Positions 50,208 through 59,107 are shown, counted from the stretch's first letter. The stretch: 64,000 nucleotides of DNA from DASXHD01 sp038239005 (GCA_038239005.1 JBBSFE010000017.1:1-64000), one strand, 5' to 3'. Notes: generated from the sequence alone by a model not told the origin. Numbers and translations are program-made.

Positions 50208-50627
50208 ATGTTGTGGCGCATGTCAGCTCTCGAGGAATTTTTGGGGATTCGGCGCGTCATTGCTCTCTGGGAGTCGCGCGCAGACGCGGAGCTCGGCGGA
50301 GTCCACGGGCTCGGCCTCTCCGATTTCGCGGCGCTTCACGCCATCGCGGAGGCGCCTGGCGAGAAATTGCGCCGCGTCGATCTCGCGCGCCGGCTCGCGC
50401 TCACCCCGTCGGGCGTCACGCGATTGCTCGCGCCACTCGAGCGTCGTGGCATCGTCGCCCGTGAAGACGGCGGGCACGACGCACGCGCAACGTTCGCAGT
50501 GCTCACGCGCAGCGGGCGCACGCTCGTGAAGAACGCATCGGCCACGATGTCGGCCCTCGCCGATTCGATTCTCGGCTCGCTTGGCGATCGTGATCGCGCG
50601 GCCTTCGCGAAGCTCACTGCGCCGTGA
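50208..50627 (+). CDS. MarR-family transcriptional regulator
   Basis: The 139-residue protein starts at ATG 50208 (ATG 50220 also possible). It has N-terminal dimerisation helices (EFLGIRRVIALWESRADAEL), the winged helix FAALHAIAEAPGEKLRRVDL with recognition helix ALTPSGVTRLLAPLERRGIV, the wing AREDGGHDARATFAVLTRSG, and the C-terminal helix. It is a normal-length MarR protein, unlike the one at 1764. The inverted repeat at 50183-50196 likely is its operator. Its stop overlaps the next gene's GTG start. Confidence 0.88.
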   Translation: MLWRMSALEEFLGIRRVIALWESRADAELGGVHGLGLSDFAALHAIAEAPGEKLRRVDLARRLALTPSGVTRLLAPLERRGIVAREDGGHDARATFAVLTRSGRTLVKNASATMSALADSILGSLGDRDRAAFAKLTAP

Positions 50628-51541
50628 TTTCGCGCGTGATGATCACGAGCGCCGCGCTCGTTGCGCTCTCCGCGAGCTTCGCGTGCGGCGGCGACTCCAC
50701 GGGCGCCTCCGACGCAAGCGCCGACGCACCGCTCGCCGACGCGGGCAACGCAGGCGACTCGGCAGACGCGCTCGCCGAGTCGTCGGCCGACGCAACGCAG
50801 GGCGGGCCCGACATCGATTCGATCGAGTGGTCCACGGGCGCGAGCATCGGCTTCGGTGTTGCGTTCAAAGATACGTTGAACCCACTCGGCGATTCGGCGT
50901 TCATCGCTTACGGCGGCTACGGCGTCGACCTCATCCCCGCCGAGCTCTGGGCGACCGCGCTCTATCGCGCAACGCTCGCGAGCCGCGGCGTTCGCTATGT
51001 GTGGGCCGTGCAAGGCCCGGCTCAAGCAGATTATTCGGGCAAGGAAATCGGCAACTCGAAAATCGCCGCAGCGCTCATACCGCTCGTCTCGCCTTCGATG
51101 CATTTCGTGGCCATCGCGGCGCACTCGAGCGGCGCGTTTGTCGGCGAAGAGCTCTTGAACCAACTTGCGAGCGGCGCCGACCCAACGAACGCCACGAACA
51201 AGCTCATCGTTTACTTCGGTCTCGACGGCGGCGGCGACGCAACCAAGGCCGCGATCGATCGCCTTCGCAGCGCCACCTTCGTCACGTCGCACGACGGCGC
51301 GACGCACTCCGCCAACTACGACGCCATGGTCACGCTCGCCGCCGACTTCTCCGAGAACGCCACGTTCTTCGACAACGACGCCACGAGCTCGGGCTGCGAT
51401 CCCGGCGCCGACTGGTGCGTCCACATGACGCTCATCAACACGCGCCCCCACGACCCCACCACGCTCGACGTTCTCGCGGACTACTCCGACTTCGCCGGGC
51501 GGCCTGTGTGCACCACGTACTTCCCTTCCTCACTCCACTGA
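50624..51541 (+). CDS. lipoprotein with alpha/beta-hydrolase-like core
   Basis: The 305-residue lipoprotein starts at GTG 50624 (GTGA overlap with the marR stop). It has lipobox SFAC (about 21), then an unusually long Ala/Asp/Ser tether (ADAPLADAGNAGDSADALAE). The soluble domain has AAHSSGAFVGEELLNQLASG, a serine-hydrolase-like elbow with Ser in place, preceded by a hydrophobic strand, SMHFVAIA; an acid (YFGLDGGG) and a His (WCVHMTL) occur downstream. An esterase-like role is possible. Being fused to marR by overlap, it may be controlled by it. Confidence 0.75.
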   Translation: MISRVMITSAALVALSASFACGGDSTGASDASADAPLADAGNAGDSADALAESSADATQGGPDIDSIEWSTGASIGFGVAFKDTLNPLGDSAFIAYGGYGVDLIPAELWATALYRATLASRGVRYVWAVQGPAQADYSGKEIGNSKIAAALIPLVSPSMHFVAIAAHSSGAFVGEELLNQLASGADPTNATNKLIVYFGLDGGGDATKAAIDRLRSATFVTSHDGATHSANYDAMVTLAADFSENATFFDNDATSSGCDPGADWCVHMTLINTRPHDPTTLDVLADYSDFAGRPVCTTYFPSSLH

Positions 51542-51551
51542 GAAAGAGGAG

Positions 51552-52403
51552 TCAGCCGGGGCCAGCGTCGAGCGCGTAGCAGGAGCTGCCGATGCAGACC
51601 GGTTTTGTGTACGGGCAGACGTTGAAGCATGCGCCGCAGTTGGCGTTGTCGGTCACGGTGGTCGTGCAGTAGGACGCGGCGGGGCCGCCGTCAGAAGAGA
51701 GTTGGCCGCCGTCGGTGAAGCATGCGGTTTGGCCCGAGACGCAAGCCGATTTGCATGCGCTCGAGATGCACGTCTGGAGATCGCCGCACGTCTTTCCGCA
51801 CGAGCCGCAGTTGCCGTTGTCGGTGTCGGTCTTGGCGCAGTAGCCGGGGCCGCCATCTGCGCCGGCGCAACCCGTTTGCCCGGTGGCGCACGCGGAGACG
51901 CACGCGCCGGAGCTACACACTTCGAGCGGCTTGCACACGTTGCCGCAACCGCCGCAGTTGGTTCCGTCGGCTTGGATGTTGGCGCAATACGGAGCGCCGC
52001 CTTCAGGCGTGCAACCCGTTTGCCCGCCCGTGCAGCCGGGGCCGCATGCGCCGCCGAGACATTTCTCCGTCGCCTTGCATGGCGTGCCGCATGCGCCGCA
52101 GTTGGCGTTGTCGCTTTGGATGTCGGTGCAGAAGCCCCCCGTCGAAATCTGGCAGCCTTGCTCCCCGGTGCCGCACACCGAAACGCATGCGCCGTGCGAG
52201 CAGAGCTCCGTCGCCGAGCATGTCTTGCCGCACGCGCCGCAGTTGACCGGATCTTTGGTCAGCGAAGTGCACACGTCGTTGCATGACGTTTGCGATGACG
52301 GACACCCGCCTGACGTTTGCCCGTTGCAGGCGGCCGCGACGATCACCGCCGCGGGCGCGAGCATGACGGACACGATCGCGATGAGCCGATGGGACGTCTT
52401 CAC
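51552..52403 (-). CDS. Cys-rich repeat lipoprotein (five NCGxC repeats)
   Basis: The 283-residue protein starts at GTG 52403 (overlaps the preceding stop). Signal VKTSHRLIAIVSVMLAPAAV leads to a Cys (AAAC) lipobox. The mature part is five repeats of about 40 residues, each with a DNANCGACGxxC core (KDPVNCGACGKTC, SDNANCGACGTPC, ADGTNCGGCGNVC, TDNGNCGSCGKTC, TDNANCGACFNVC) and a C-x(3-6)-C partner. Disulfide-rich surface repeats of this kind are common in myxobacteria. Function unknown. Confidence 0.78.
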   Translation of the reverse strand: MKTSHRLIAIVSVMLAPAAVIVAAACNGQTSGGCPSSQTSCNDVCTSLTKDPVNCGACGKTCSATELCSHGACVSVCGTGEQGCQISTGGFCTDIQSDNANCGACGTPCKATEKCLGGACGPGCTGGQTGCTPEGGAPYCANIQADGTNCGGCGNVCKPLEVCSSGACVSACATGQTGCAGADGGPGYCAKTDTDNGNCGSCGKTCGDLQTCISSACKSACVSGQTACFTDGGQLSSDGGPAASYCTTTVTDNANCGACFNVCPYTKPVCIGSSCYALDAGPG

Positions 52404-53689
52404 AGGCAGGCCACGTAGTAAGTGGAGCAGCCGGAGCGGGCGGGCGGCGCGGTCGCGTTCGCCTGGCAGCCGAACGTGGTGCCCGACGTATTGGTGAGGC
52501 CCGAGTTGTATCCGCTGTCGGTCGTGTACACGTAACCGAACTGCGTGCCGAGCGTCGAGGGGACGGTGACGATGTTGCCGTGCCACAAGCCCACCGCACA
52601 GCAGGTGCCGGTCCACTGCGCGTTGGAGACGCCGATAAGACATTGCCCCGCGACCGACGCGTCGTTGTTCGTGAAGTAGGAGATGTCCCATTCACAAGAC
52701 ACCGTCGCGCCAAGCGAGACGACGGCGGATGTTCCGTTGGACGCATGGCTCACGAGCTTGCGACCAATGCCCGTGCATGACGTCTCGGCGACCGTCTCGG
52801 TGCAGTTGGTGTTCGTTCCGTTGCCGCACTTCGCGTAAACGATGTTGGCGATGGTGCCGTTCGTGTAGCGCACGGTGCCGCCGCCACCGATGGTCGTGCA
52901 CGTGCCGCCCGAGCAAATCGGTTTTGCCGAGGGGCACACGTTGCCACAGGTTCCGCAGTTGGCGTTGTCGGTGAGGTTGTCGACGCAGTAGCTGCCGGCA
53001 TCACCGGCGCACGTGATTTGGCCGGTGGTGCAGAGGCTCGTGCATGTGCCGGCAACGCATGACTTCAGCGAGCCGCTGCAAGGCGCGCCGCACGCGCCGC
53101 AGTTGGCGTTGTCGGTTTGCAGATCGGCACAGTAAGCCGAGCCGCCGTCACCGCCGCATTGCGTTTGTGTGGTGTCGCATGCGCCTTTGCAAATGCCGCT
53201 CACGCAGAGCTCGCCTGCTTGGCAGACGTGACCGCAGGTGCCGCAGTTGGTGTTGTCGGCTTGGACGTTTGCGCAATACGGCACGCCGCCATCGCCGCCG
53301 CACACGATCTCACCGCTCTTCGAGTCGCCGCAGGTGCCGTTGCATCCGCCGTTGTGACAAATCTCGTTGGCCTTGCACGCGTGACCGCACGAGCCGCAGT
53401 TGGTGTTGTCGGTCTGTGCGTTGATGCACACGCCCGCGCCGCCATCTCTGGGGCACATCTTGTTGTTGGTCGGGCACGTCGTGGTGCATGTGCCGGCGAC
53501 GCAGGCTTGCCCCGATGGGCAAAGGGCGCCGCACGCGCCGCAGTTTTCTGGATCGTCGGCCACGGAGCTGCATACGTCACCGCACAGGACTTTGCCGGGG
53601 TCGCATGTCGTCGGCGTGACGCCGTTGGCGCAGCTCGCCGCGACGACCACCAAACACACGAGAAAAGCTATGAGGCCGTGTTTCCGCAA
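52400..53689 (-). CDS. Cys-rich repeat lipoprotein with extra C-terminal domain
   Basis: The protein has 429 residues. TTG 53689 gives a clean lipoprotein signal (LRKHGLIAFLVCLVVVAASC) with GGTGGA upstream; ATG 53737 would leave only three bases to the divergent gene at 53741. Five NCGxCG repeats (DDPENCGACGALC, TDNTNCGSCGHAC and others) are followed by a C-terminal domain of about 150 residues (VRYTNGTIANIVYAKCGNG, GTCCAVGLWHGNIVTVPSTL, GYVYTTDSGYNSGLTN). It is paralogous to the gene at 51552, which its stop overlaps (GTGA), so both are made together. Confidence 0.77.
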   Translation of the reverse strand: MRKHGLIAFLVCLVVVAASCANGVTPTTCDPGKVLCGDVCSSVADDPENCGACGALCPSGQACVAGTCTTTCPTNNKMCPRDGGAGVCINAQTDNTNCGSCGHACKANEICHNGGCNGTCGDSKSGEIVCGGDGGVPYCANVQADNTNCGTCGHVCQAGELCVSGICKGACDTTQTQCGGDGGSAYCADLQTDNANCGACGAPCSGSLKSCVAGTCTSLCTTGQITCAGDAGSYCVDNLTDNANCGTCGNVCPSAKPICSGGTCTTIGGGGTVRYTNGTIANIVYAKCGNGTNTNCTETVAETSCTGIGRKLVSHASNGTSAVVSLGATVSCEWDISYFTNNDASVAGQCLIGVSNAQWTGTCCAVGLWHGNIVTVPSTLGTQFGYVYTTDSGYNSGLTNTSGTTFGCQANATAPPARSGCSTYYVACL

Positions 53690-53740
53690 GGGTCCACCAT
53701 GCCAGCACTTTACCTCGAAAAGAGCTAAAGTGCGCATCCC

Positions 53741-54283
53741 ATGAACTACGCTTCGCGAGGCTTTCTCTTCCTCTGTGTTTACACGGCTGCGTGCGGCGGC
53801 CGAACCACGCTCGACGACGCCGTGGATGGCGCCGTCATCACTGGCGACAGCGGCGTCATCACGAAAGACGGCGGAGTCATCATCCAAGATGGCGGCGTCG
53901 TCCTTCCCGATTCGGGCCCGCAGCCTCCCGACGGCGGAATCACGATCGACGCCGGCAGCCCGGGCACGCCGATCACGTGCGGCACTTCGACGTGCAACTC
54001 GAGCACCGAAGTGTGTTGCGTCACCTTCGCGGGTCAGACCGTCAGCGAATCGTGCACCTCACCGACGTCATGCGCAGGAGCCGCGCTCGAATGCTCGAGC
54101 GCGAACAACTGCGACCCCGGCGAAGTCTGCTGCGGATCGTTCGGCAAAGGCGGCGGCGGCGCAACTTGCGAGTCGGCATGCGGCACGGGCTTCGGCTCGT
54201 TCCAGCTTTGCGCGTCGAGCAGCGAGTGCCCGTCGACGCAGACATGCAAGTCGACGGGCTTCGGTTACAAGATTTGTCAGTAA
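53741..54283 (+). CDS. small Cys-rich lipoprotein
   Basis: The 180-residue protein opens MNYASRGFLFLCVYTAACGG, a lipoprotein signal with Cys at about 18, then a long Asp/Gly/Ile/Val tether (VITGDSGVITKDGGVIIQDG) to about residue 80. The C-terminal 100 residues have 14 cysteines (CGTSTCNSSTEVCC, NNCDPGEVCCG, SECPSTQTCKS). Function unknown. Confidence 0.75.
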   Translation: MNYASRGFLFLCVYTAACGGRTTLDDAVDGAVITGDSGVITKDGGVIIQDGGVVLPDSGPQPPDGGITIDAGSPGTPITCGTSTCNSSTEVCCVTFAGQTVSESCTSPTSCAGAALECSSANNCDPGEVCCGSFGKGGGGATCESACGTGFGSFQLCASSSECPSTQTCKSTGFGYKICQ

Positions 54284-54293
54284 CGTTTCCAAG

Positions 54294-55703
54294 CTAGAAA
54301 ACAGCCAAAGCGCGAACCTCGTCGAGCGTCTGTTTGCGGATGACGCGACCATTCTCGAACACGATCGCGAGCGCGTCGTTTGCGTGGGGCCCGCGCACCG
54401 TCGTGAAGCTTGCGCCGTCGCGGAGGAGCGCGAGGTGGCCTTTCTTGCTGCGCTTGCCCACGTCGGTGATGGGGTCTTTCGAGACGTCGATCCACGAGCC
54501 TCCGCGAAGCGCCGCCGCGCACTTGAATGCGAACTTCTGCGTGTCGCGATTGAGCTGCTGGAGGAGGCCGCCGCCCATTCCGAAACCAATGTTGGATGCG
54601 GAGAATTTCTTTGCGCGCACGGCGGCGAGAATGACGCCGATGGATTCATCGTCGATGCCGTCTCCCTGAATGAGACCGAGATATGGCGGGAGGATTTTGT
54701 AACCCTTCTTGTTCGTCGCCATGCCGAGCTTGCGATCCATGATCTCGAGACACTTCACGACCACTTCGGGTGGGTCGCCCGAGTCAGGGCGCGCGACGAG
54801 CTTGCCGCCCGAATTTTTGATCGTCTCGAGGAGCTCGCCGCACCACACGTTTTCGATCACACCGTAGAGGTCGTAGCTGTCCGATACGCATGCGGCGATC
54901 TTCGGGATCCCCGCGGGGACCTTCCGATCCACGAGATAGGCGCGGACGAAGTTGCGATACGCATCAAGCTCACGCTCGCGACCCCACATCGTGATCGTCG
55001 AGTGCTCGGCGGCGGGAATCGAGAAGCCCGCCATGCCGTCTTTGGTGCCGTAATAGTGATTCGCCGCGCGCGCGCCTTCGATGGTGTCGGAGCCGAGAAA
55101 ATTCACGAGGTGCGCAGCCCCGCCGATGCGTGCGGACTCGCGACTCGAGACGCCGCGCGAGCCGAAGTCGTGAAGCTTGAAACCGATCTCGCCTGCGGGG
55201 TCGTCGCTCGTCGCTTCGAGCGCCGCGAAGATGGTTCGCTTGCAATGGTAGGAGCGTGACGCAACGGTGGTCGGGTACCAAACGCGAACAAGAAGCGTCT
55301 CGAGCCACGACACGACCCAGAAGACGCGCGGGTCGGGCGTCGTCAGCTCGATGTCGAAGAGGACGTTGCCCGTCGGCACGACCGACCCTTCAGGCACGGC
55401 GCGAATGCGCACCGGGAAATGGCCGTCATACGTGTCGACGAGGTGCTCCCAGCCTTCGCGATTGAACGGCTCGCCGTGCGCCGCGAAGAACGTCGCTGCT
55501 TCGTCGATGTGTGCGCGCGTGATCGGGCGCCCGAGATATTCGAGCAAGTAATACTGAAGCCCGAAAAATACGGTGTACGGATAGCGGCCACCGCGCGACT
55601 CGAAGTACGAGTACATCGACGTCACGTCGGGTGGGTACTGGAGCCAGTGGCTCGCCTTGTACGAATCGGTGTCGGTGATGGGGTTATCGGAGAGCGGCGT
55701 CAC
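54294..55703 (-). CDS. nadV: nicotinamide phosphoribosyltransferase (NAMPT)
   Basis: The 469-residue protein starts at GTG 55703, close to the usual 460-490 residues. It converts nicotinamide and PRPP to nicotinamide mononucleotide for NAD salvage. The sequence has family features: NPITDTDSYKASHWLQYPP at the N-terminus, PYTVFFGLQYYLLEYLG, FKLHDFGSRGVSSRESARIG (active-site region), KLVARPDSGDPPEVVVKCLE, GLIQGDGIDDESIGVILAAV, and FGMGGGLLQQLNRDTQKFAF. These are the signature motifs of NAMPT. No nicotinamidase or NMN adenylyltransferase gene lies near it. Confidence 0.93.
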   Translation of the reverse strand: MTPLSDNPITDTDSYKASHWLQYPPDVTSMYSYFESRGGRYPYTVFFGLQYYLLEYLGRPITRAHIDEAATFFAAHGEPFNREGWEHLVDTYDGHFPVRIRAVPEGSVVPTGNVLFDIELTTPDPRVFWVVSWLETLLVRVWYPTTVASRSYHCKRTIFAALEATSDDPAGEIGFKLHDFGSRGVSSRESARIGGAAHLVNFLGSDTIEGARAANHYYGTKDGMAGFSIPAAEHSTITMWGRERELDAYRNFVRAYLVDRKVPAGIPKIAACVSDSYDLYGVIENVWCGELLETIKNSGGKLVARPDSGDPPEVVVKCLEIMDRKLGMATNKKGYKILPPYLGLIQGDGIDDESIGVILAAVRAKKFSASNIGFGMGGGLLQQLNRDTQKFAFKCAAALRGGSWIDVSKDPITDVGKRSKKGHLALLRDGASFTTVRGPHANDALAIVFENGRVIRKQTLDEVRALAVF

Positions 55704-55729
55704 GCCCCAATGGTAGTACCCTTCGAAGC

Positions 55730-56866
55730 GTGAGCGATCCGTTTCGCGACGACGAAGGCGCAGCGCTGATTCGCGCGGCCAAGCTCGAAGAAGAGAACGC
55801 CGAGCTTCGACGCGAGCTCGCAGAGGCGAAGAAGCCGAAGCCGCCCGAGCCGAAACCGGAGCCATCGGACGACGGCAAGCTCGCACGGGCGCGCACGACC
55901 ATCGCCCTGAGCATGCTCATCCTCATCACGGGCGGCGGCGTATTCGCGCTCACGCGGCACGAGCGTGCACACATCGTGGAAGCGACACGCAAAAGCGTCG
56001 AGTCGACACCCACGTTCGGAAAAGTCACGCCGATCGTGACGCCACCCGATTGGGCATCGCAAGCGGCGCCGACGACCGTGAATCTTCGCGCGTTCACGCA
56101 AGGCCAGGTGCCCGCCGCGGGTTACGCGGTCGGCGCCGGCGGAACGATTCTTCGGCACTACGAAAACGCACAAGCGTGGACCGTCGAAGCGAGCGGCACG
56201 ACGAGCGATCTCGCCGGTGTTGCCGAGCAGCTCGGCAACGTGTGCGCAGTCGGCGTGGGCGGCGTCGCGACGTGCACTGATTCCGACCAGCGCGAATGGC
56301 ACGTCGAAAAAACGGGGACGAAATCCGATTTGCTCGGCGTGAACGCATCGCACGGTTTTTTGGCCGTGGGTCGCGGCGGAACCATCGTGCGACGCGCAAG
56401 TGGCGGCTGGCGTGCGGAGGCGAGCGGCATCACGACCGATCTCTACGCTGTCGAAGAACCGTACGCGATTGGCGCGGGCGGCGTGATCTTGCAACACGGC
56501 AAAGGCGCGTGGGCGCCCATGGCGAGCGGCACCACGGAAGCTCTCTTCGCGCTCGACGTCGAGCAACACGGCGTCGTTGTCGTGGGCGCACATGGCACGG
56601 TGCTGCGCCTCACCGATCCGCGCGATGGCTTTCACGTGGAATCGAGCGGCGTCGCCGTCGACCTCTTTGGCGTCTCGCGCGGCGATGCCGGCTACGACTT
56701 CATCGCCGCCGGCGCATCGGGAACGATCATCCGCTCGATGAACACAGGCGGCATCTGGCGCAGGGAGACGAGCGGTACGAGCCACGATCTCCACGCCGTT
56801 CGCGGCTCCATCCCAACGATGTTCATCGTCGGCGACGAAGCGACCATCCTCTCGCATCGCTACTGA
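55730..56866 (+). CDS. membrane protein with coiled coil and beta-propeller-like domain
   Basis: The protein has 378 residues from GTG 55730. It has a cytoplasmic coiled coil (RAAKLEEENAELRRELAEAK, residues about 15-36), a Pro/Glu linker, one membrane helix (TTIALSMLILITGGGVFALT, about 55-75), then from about 120 a series of repeats of the type GYAVGAGGTILRHYENAQAW, FLAVGRGGTIVRRASGGWRA and VVVGAHGTVLRLTDPRDGFH. Each repeat ends with a xEASGTTxDLxxV segment, typical of YCF48/Kelch-like propellers. The periplasmic repeats may bind protein or sugar. It is divergent from the NAMPT gene by 26 nt. Confidence 0.73.
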   Translation: MSDPFRDDEGAALIRAAKLEEENAELRRELAEAKKPKPPEPKPEPSDDGKLARARTTIALSMLILITGGGVFALTRHERAHIVEATRKSVESTPTFGKVTPIVTPPDWASQAAPTTVNLRAFTQGQVPAAGYAVGAGGTILRHYENAQAWTVEASGTTSDLAGVAEQLGNVCAVGVGGVATCTDSDQREWHVEKTGTKSDLLGVNASHGFLAVGRGGTIVRRASGGWRAEASGITTDLYAVEEPYAIGAGGVILQHGKGAWAPMASGTTEALFALDVEQHGVVVVGAHGTVLRLTDPRDGFHVESSGVAVDLFGVSRGDAGYDFIAAGASGTIIRSMNTGGIWRRETSGTSHDLHAVRGSIPTMFIVGDEATILSHRY

Positions 56867-58098
56867 GGCAACGTCTCCTCGAACGTTGCGATCGGTTGCG
56901 CGCCGACGATGCGACGACCCTCGATGAACGACGTGGGCGTTCCCTTCACGTCGAGCTTGGTCGCCAGCGCCTCGTCGGCGAGAACGGCGGCTTCCGTCGT
57001 CGGGCTATCGAGATCGCGCGTGAATCGACCGACGTCGAGACCCACCTTGTTCGCGTACGCAGCGAGTGACGCGCGGTCGAGCGCATCTTGATGTTCGAAC
57101 AGCATCGCCGAGTACGCATCGAGCTTGCCCTGCGCCGACGCTGCAACCGCGGCTTTCGCGGCAAGACGCGCATGCGGATGCATCGCGAGCGGACGATTGC
57201 GCAAGACGACGCGAACGTCGGGATGCTTCGTCGCGATCTCGCGAAGCCTCGCATCGAGCTTCTTGCAATACGGGCATTCGAAATCGGTGAAGAGCGCAAT
57301 CGTGGTCTTCGCGTTCGCTCGGCCCAAAAACTCAGCGCCGCCGATGTCCTTCGGAACGAGCGCCTCGGGCGCATCTTCCTCGAACGTCGCTGGGTGCGCG
57401 CGCGCATCGTCGAGGAGCGCACCATAGACATGATCGCGTCGCACGCCGGCCGCCACGAGAGCGCGCGCGCGTGAGAGCTCTTCGCCAATCACGGCGTCGA
57501 ACGTCGCAAGTGGTTGCGCGCCGCCGACCTTGCGTCCGTTGATGAAGAACGTTGGCGTCCCTCGAACGTGAAGCGCCGAAGCGAGCGACTCTGCTTGTGC
57601 GAGCGCGACAGCAGGCGCATCCGAATCGCGCGCGCGCTCGAACGCGTTGCGATCGATGCCCACATCTACAGCGAGCTGCGCGAGGTCGCCCGGCGAACGC
57701 GAATCTGGATTTTCGAAGAGCTTCGGATGAAGCGCCTCGAAGCCCGCAACTTGCGCGGCCGCGAGCGCGGCGAGGGCCGCGTCCCGCGCGTGTGGATGCA
57801 TCGGCAGCGGATGCTCGGCTACGGCGATGCTCACGTCGTCCCCGTATTTCCGCCGGATCGCGACGATGGTGTGCTCGGCCTTCCCGCAGAAGGGGCAATC
57901 GTAGTCCGTGAATTCCACGATGGTGACGAGCGCATTCCGCGCGCCCATCGACGGAAGCCCATCGATCGGAACCGCGTAGCGCTGCGCGTCGGGATTCGGA
58001 ACCGCCTCGGACGGCGCAGGATCGAGGAGAGATTTGTCGCGGCTACCACAAGAGAACGTGAGCGCGCCCGCGAGCGCGACGAAGACGAAATTTCGCAT
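56860..58098 (-). CDS. tandem DsbA-like thioredoxin-fold lipoprotein
   Basis: The 412-residue lipoprotein has lipobox TFSC (about 17). Two DsbA-like domains follow in tandem: the first with EFTDYDCPFCGKAEHTIVAI (CPFC, about residue 70) and TPTFFINGRKVGGAQPLATF, the second with ALFTDFECPYCKKLDARLRE (CPYC, about 265) and TPTSFIEGRRIVGAQPIATF. Both keep the catalytic CxxC and a cis-Pro region (GTPT), so both should be active disulfide oxidoreductases. The gene follows the anti-sigma-like gene by six bases in an operon with an ECF sigma factor. Confidence 0.85.
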   Translation of the reverse strand: MRNFVFVALAGALTFSCGSRDKSLLDPAPSEAVPNPDAQRYAVPIDGLPSMGARNALVTIVEFTDYDCPFCGKAEHTIVAIRRKYGDDVSIAVAEHPLPMHPHARDAALAALAAAQVAGFEALHPKLFENPDSRSPGDLAQLAVDVGIDRNAFERARDSDAPAVALAQAESLASALHVRGTPTFFINGRKVGGAQPLATFDAVIGEELSRARALVAAGVRRDHVYGALLDDARAHPATFEEDAPEALVPKDIGGAEFLGRANAKTTIALFTDFECPYCKKLDARLREIATKHPDVRVVLRNRPLAMHPHARLAAKAAVAASAQGKLDAYSAMLFEHQDALDRASLAAYANKVGLDVGRFTRDLDSPTTEAAVLADEALATKLDVKGTPTSFIEGRRIVGAQPIATFEETLPQ

Positions 58099-58104
58099 AC
58101 CGGT

Positions 58105-58473
58105 TCATGGCGTCGCGAGCGAAATGGTTACATCGCGATCGCATACGAGATGGCTCGGCTCCATCGCGCACATCGCGCCGTCCCCGGGAGAGAGCGAGGC
58201 CATCGGCTCCATCGCGCTCGCTGGACACGAGAGTCCATCGGAATACGCCGCTCGAGCGTCATCGAGCACGCCGGTCGGATGCGAAGGCGCAAGCAGGATG
58301 CACGCGGCCGCGGCGATCCACGCGGCGATCATCCCGCGCTCCCGACGCACGGGCGTCATGCGCGCGGCGCGTGCGAGCACGTCGTCGATGTCGAGCGTCA
58401 TCGTCGGTAGCGCGCGTGCACGAACGCCGAAGAGCTCGCGCTCGAGGGACTCATCGGATGCGTCGTCGATCAT
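58105..58473 (-). CDS. single-helix membrane protein, probable anti-sigma factor
   Basis: The 122-residue protein has a cytoplasmic N-terminal part (about 46 residues), a membrane helix (GMIAAWIAAAACILLAP), and a periplasmic tail of about 55 residues with three cysteines (GLSCPAS, GAMCAME, HLVCDRD). The gene overlaps the ECF sigma gene by four bases (ATGA at 58470) and precedes the DsbA-type gene, so an anti-sigma role is inferred from position and topology. No zinc-binding HxxxCxxC motif is present in the N-terminus, so it would not be a standard ZAS anti-sigma. Confidence 0.6.
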   Translation of the reverse strand: MIDDASDESLERELFGVRARALPTMTLDIDDVLARAARMTPVRRERGMIAAWIAAAACILLAPSHPTGVLDDARAAYSDGLSCPASAMEPMASLSPGDGAMCAMEPSHLVCDRDVTISLATP

Positions 58474-59054
58474 GGCGAGCCTCCACGTTTGTACGCATCG
58501 AGGGTTTCGCGAAGGACTTCGCGTGCGCGATGGATCTCGACCTTCACTTTGGCGAGCGAGAAACCCATGAGCGTCGCGATGTCGTCGTAGGAGAGCTCGT
58601 GATCGAGTCGCAAGAGGAGCATCGCGCGCCGATCGTCCGAGAGCTTCCCTAGCGCGAGGTCGACGACGCGCACCACCTCACGACCAAGCAAATCGCCTTC
58701 GGGCGAGCTGGCCGGCGATGCGCCATCTGCGTCGCTCGCTACGAAAACGCGAGCGGACCGCGTGCGCGCCTTCCGCATTTCGAGCGACACGTTGCGCGCT
58801 ATGCCGAAAATCCACGGCACGGCCCTTTCGCGATCGCACAGAATCTCGCGATGCCGATGAAACGCGCGCGCGAACGTCTCTTGTGTGGCGTCGGCCGCCA
58901 GCGCTGAATCGCCCAGCAAATCCCTCAAGAACCGATGCACGCGCGGAGCGTGGCGCTCGTAGAGGAACGTGAACCGTTCGCGCTCGACATCGCTCGCATC
59001 AGCGGCAATTCCGAGCGCCGGCGTTAGCGCCGACAAGGAAGCAAGAGTCGTCAC
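58470..59054 (-). CDS. ECF-type RNA polymerase sigma factor
   Basis: The 194-residue protein starts at GTG 59054. Region 2 is visible: FLYERHAPRVHRFLRDLLGD, ADATQETFARAFHR (the DxxQETF motif), then ERAVPWIFGIARNVSLEMRK (-10 recognition). Region 4 is RRAMLLLRLDHELSYDDIAT and GFSLAKVKVEIHRAREVLRE. These are standard for extracytoplasmic-function sigma factors. It is the first gene of a three-gene operon with a putative anti-sigma factor and a tandem DsbA-like lipoprotein. Confidence 0.92.
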   Translation of the reverse strand: MTTLASLSALTPALGIAADASDVERERFTFLYERHAPRVHRFLRDLLGDSALAADATQETFARAFHRHREILCDRERAVPWIFGIARNVSLEMRKARTRSARVFVASDADGASPASSPEGDLLGREVVRVVDLALGKLSDDRRAMLLLRLDHELSYDDIATLMGFSLAKVKVEIHRAREVLRETLDAYKRGGSP

Positions 59055-59107
59055 GTAAGTCCCTGGCTCGAGCAACCCGGAAGTTACGACAATTCTTCCT
59101 GTGGGCG

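Noticed and set aside
55700..56857. 385-aa minus-strand ORF antisense to the propeller-like protein
   Set aside because: The sense frame has a coiled coil, a membrane helix and clear repeats; the antisense frame has none.
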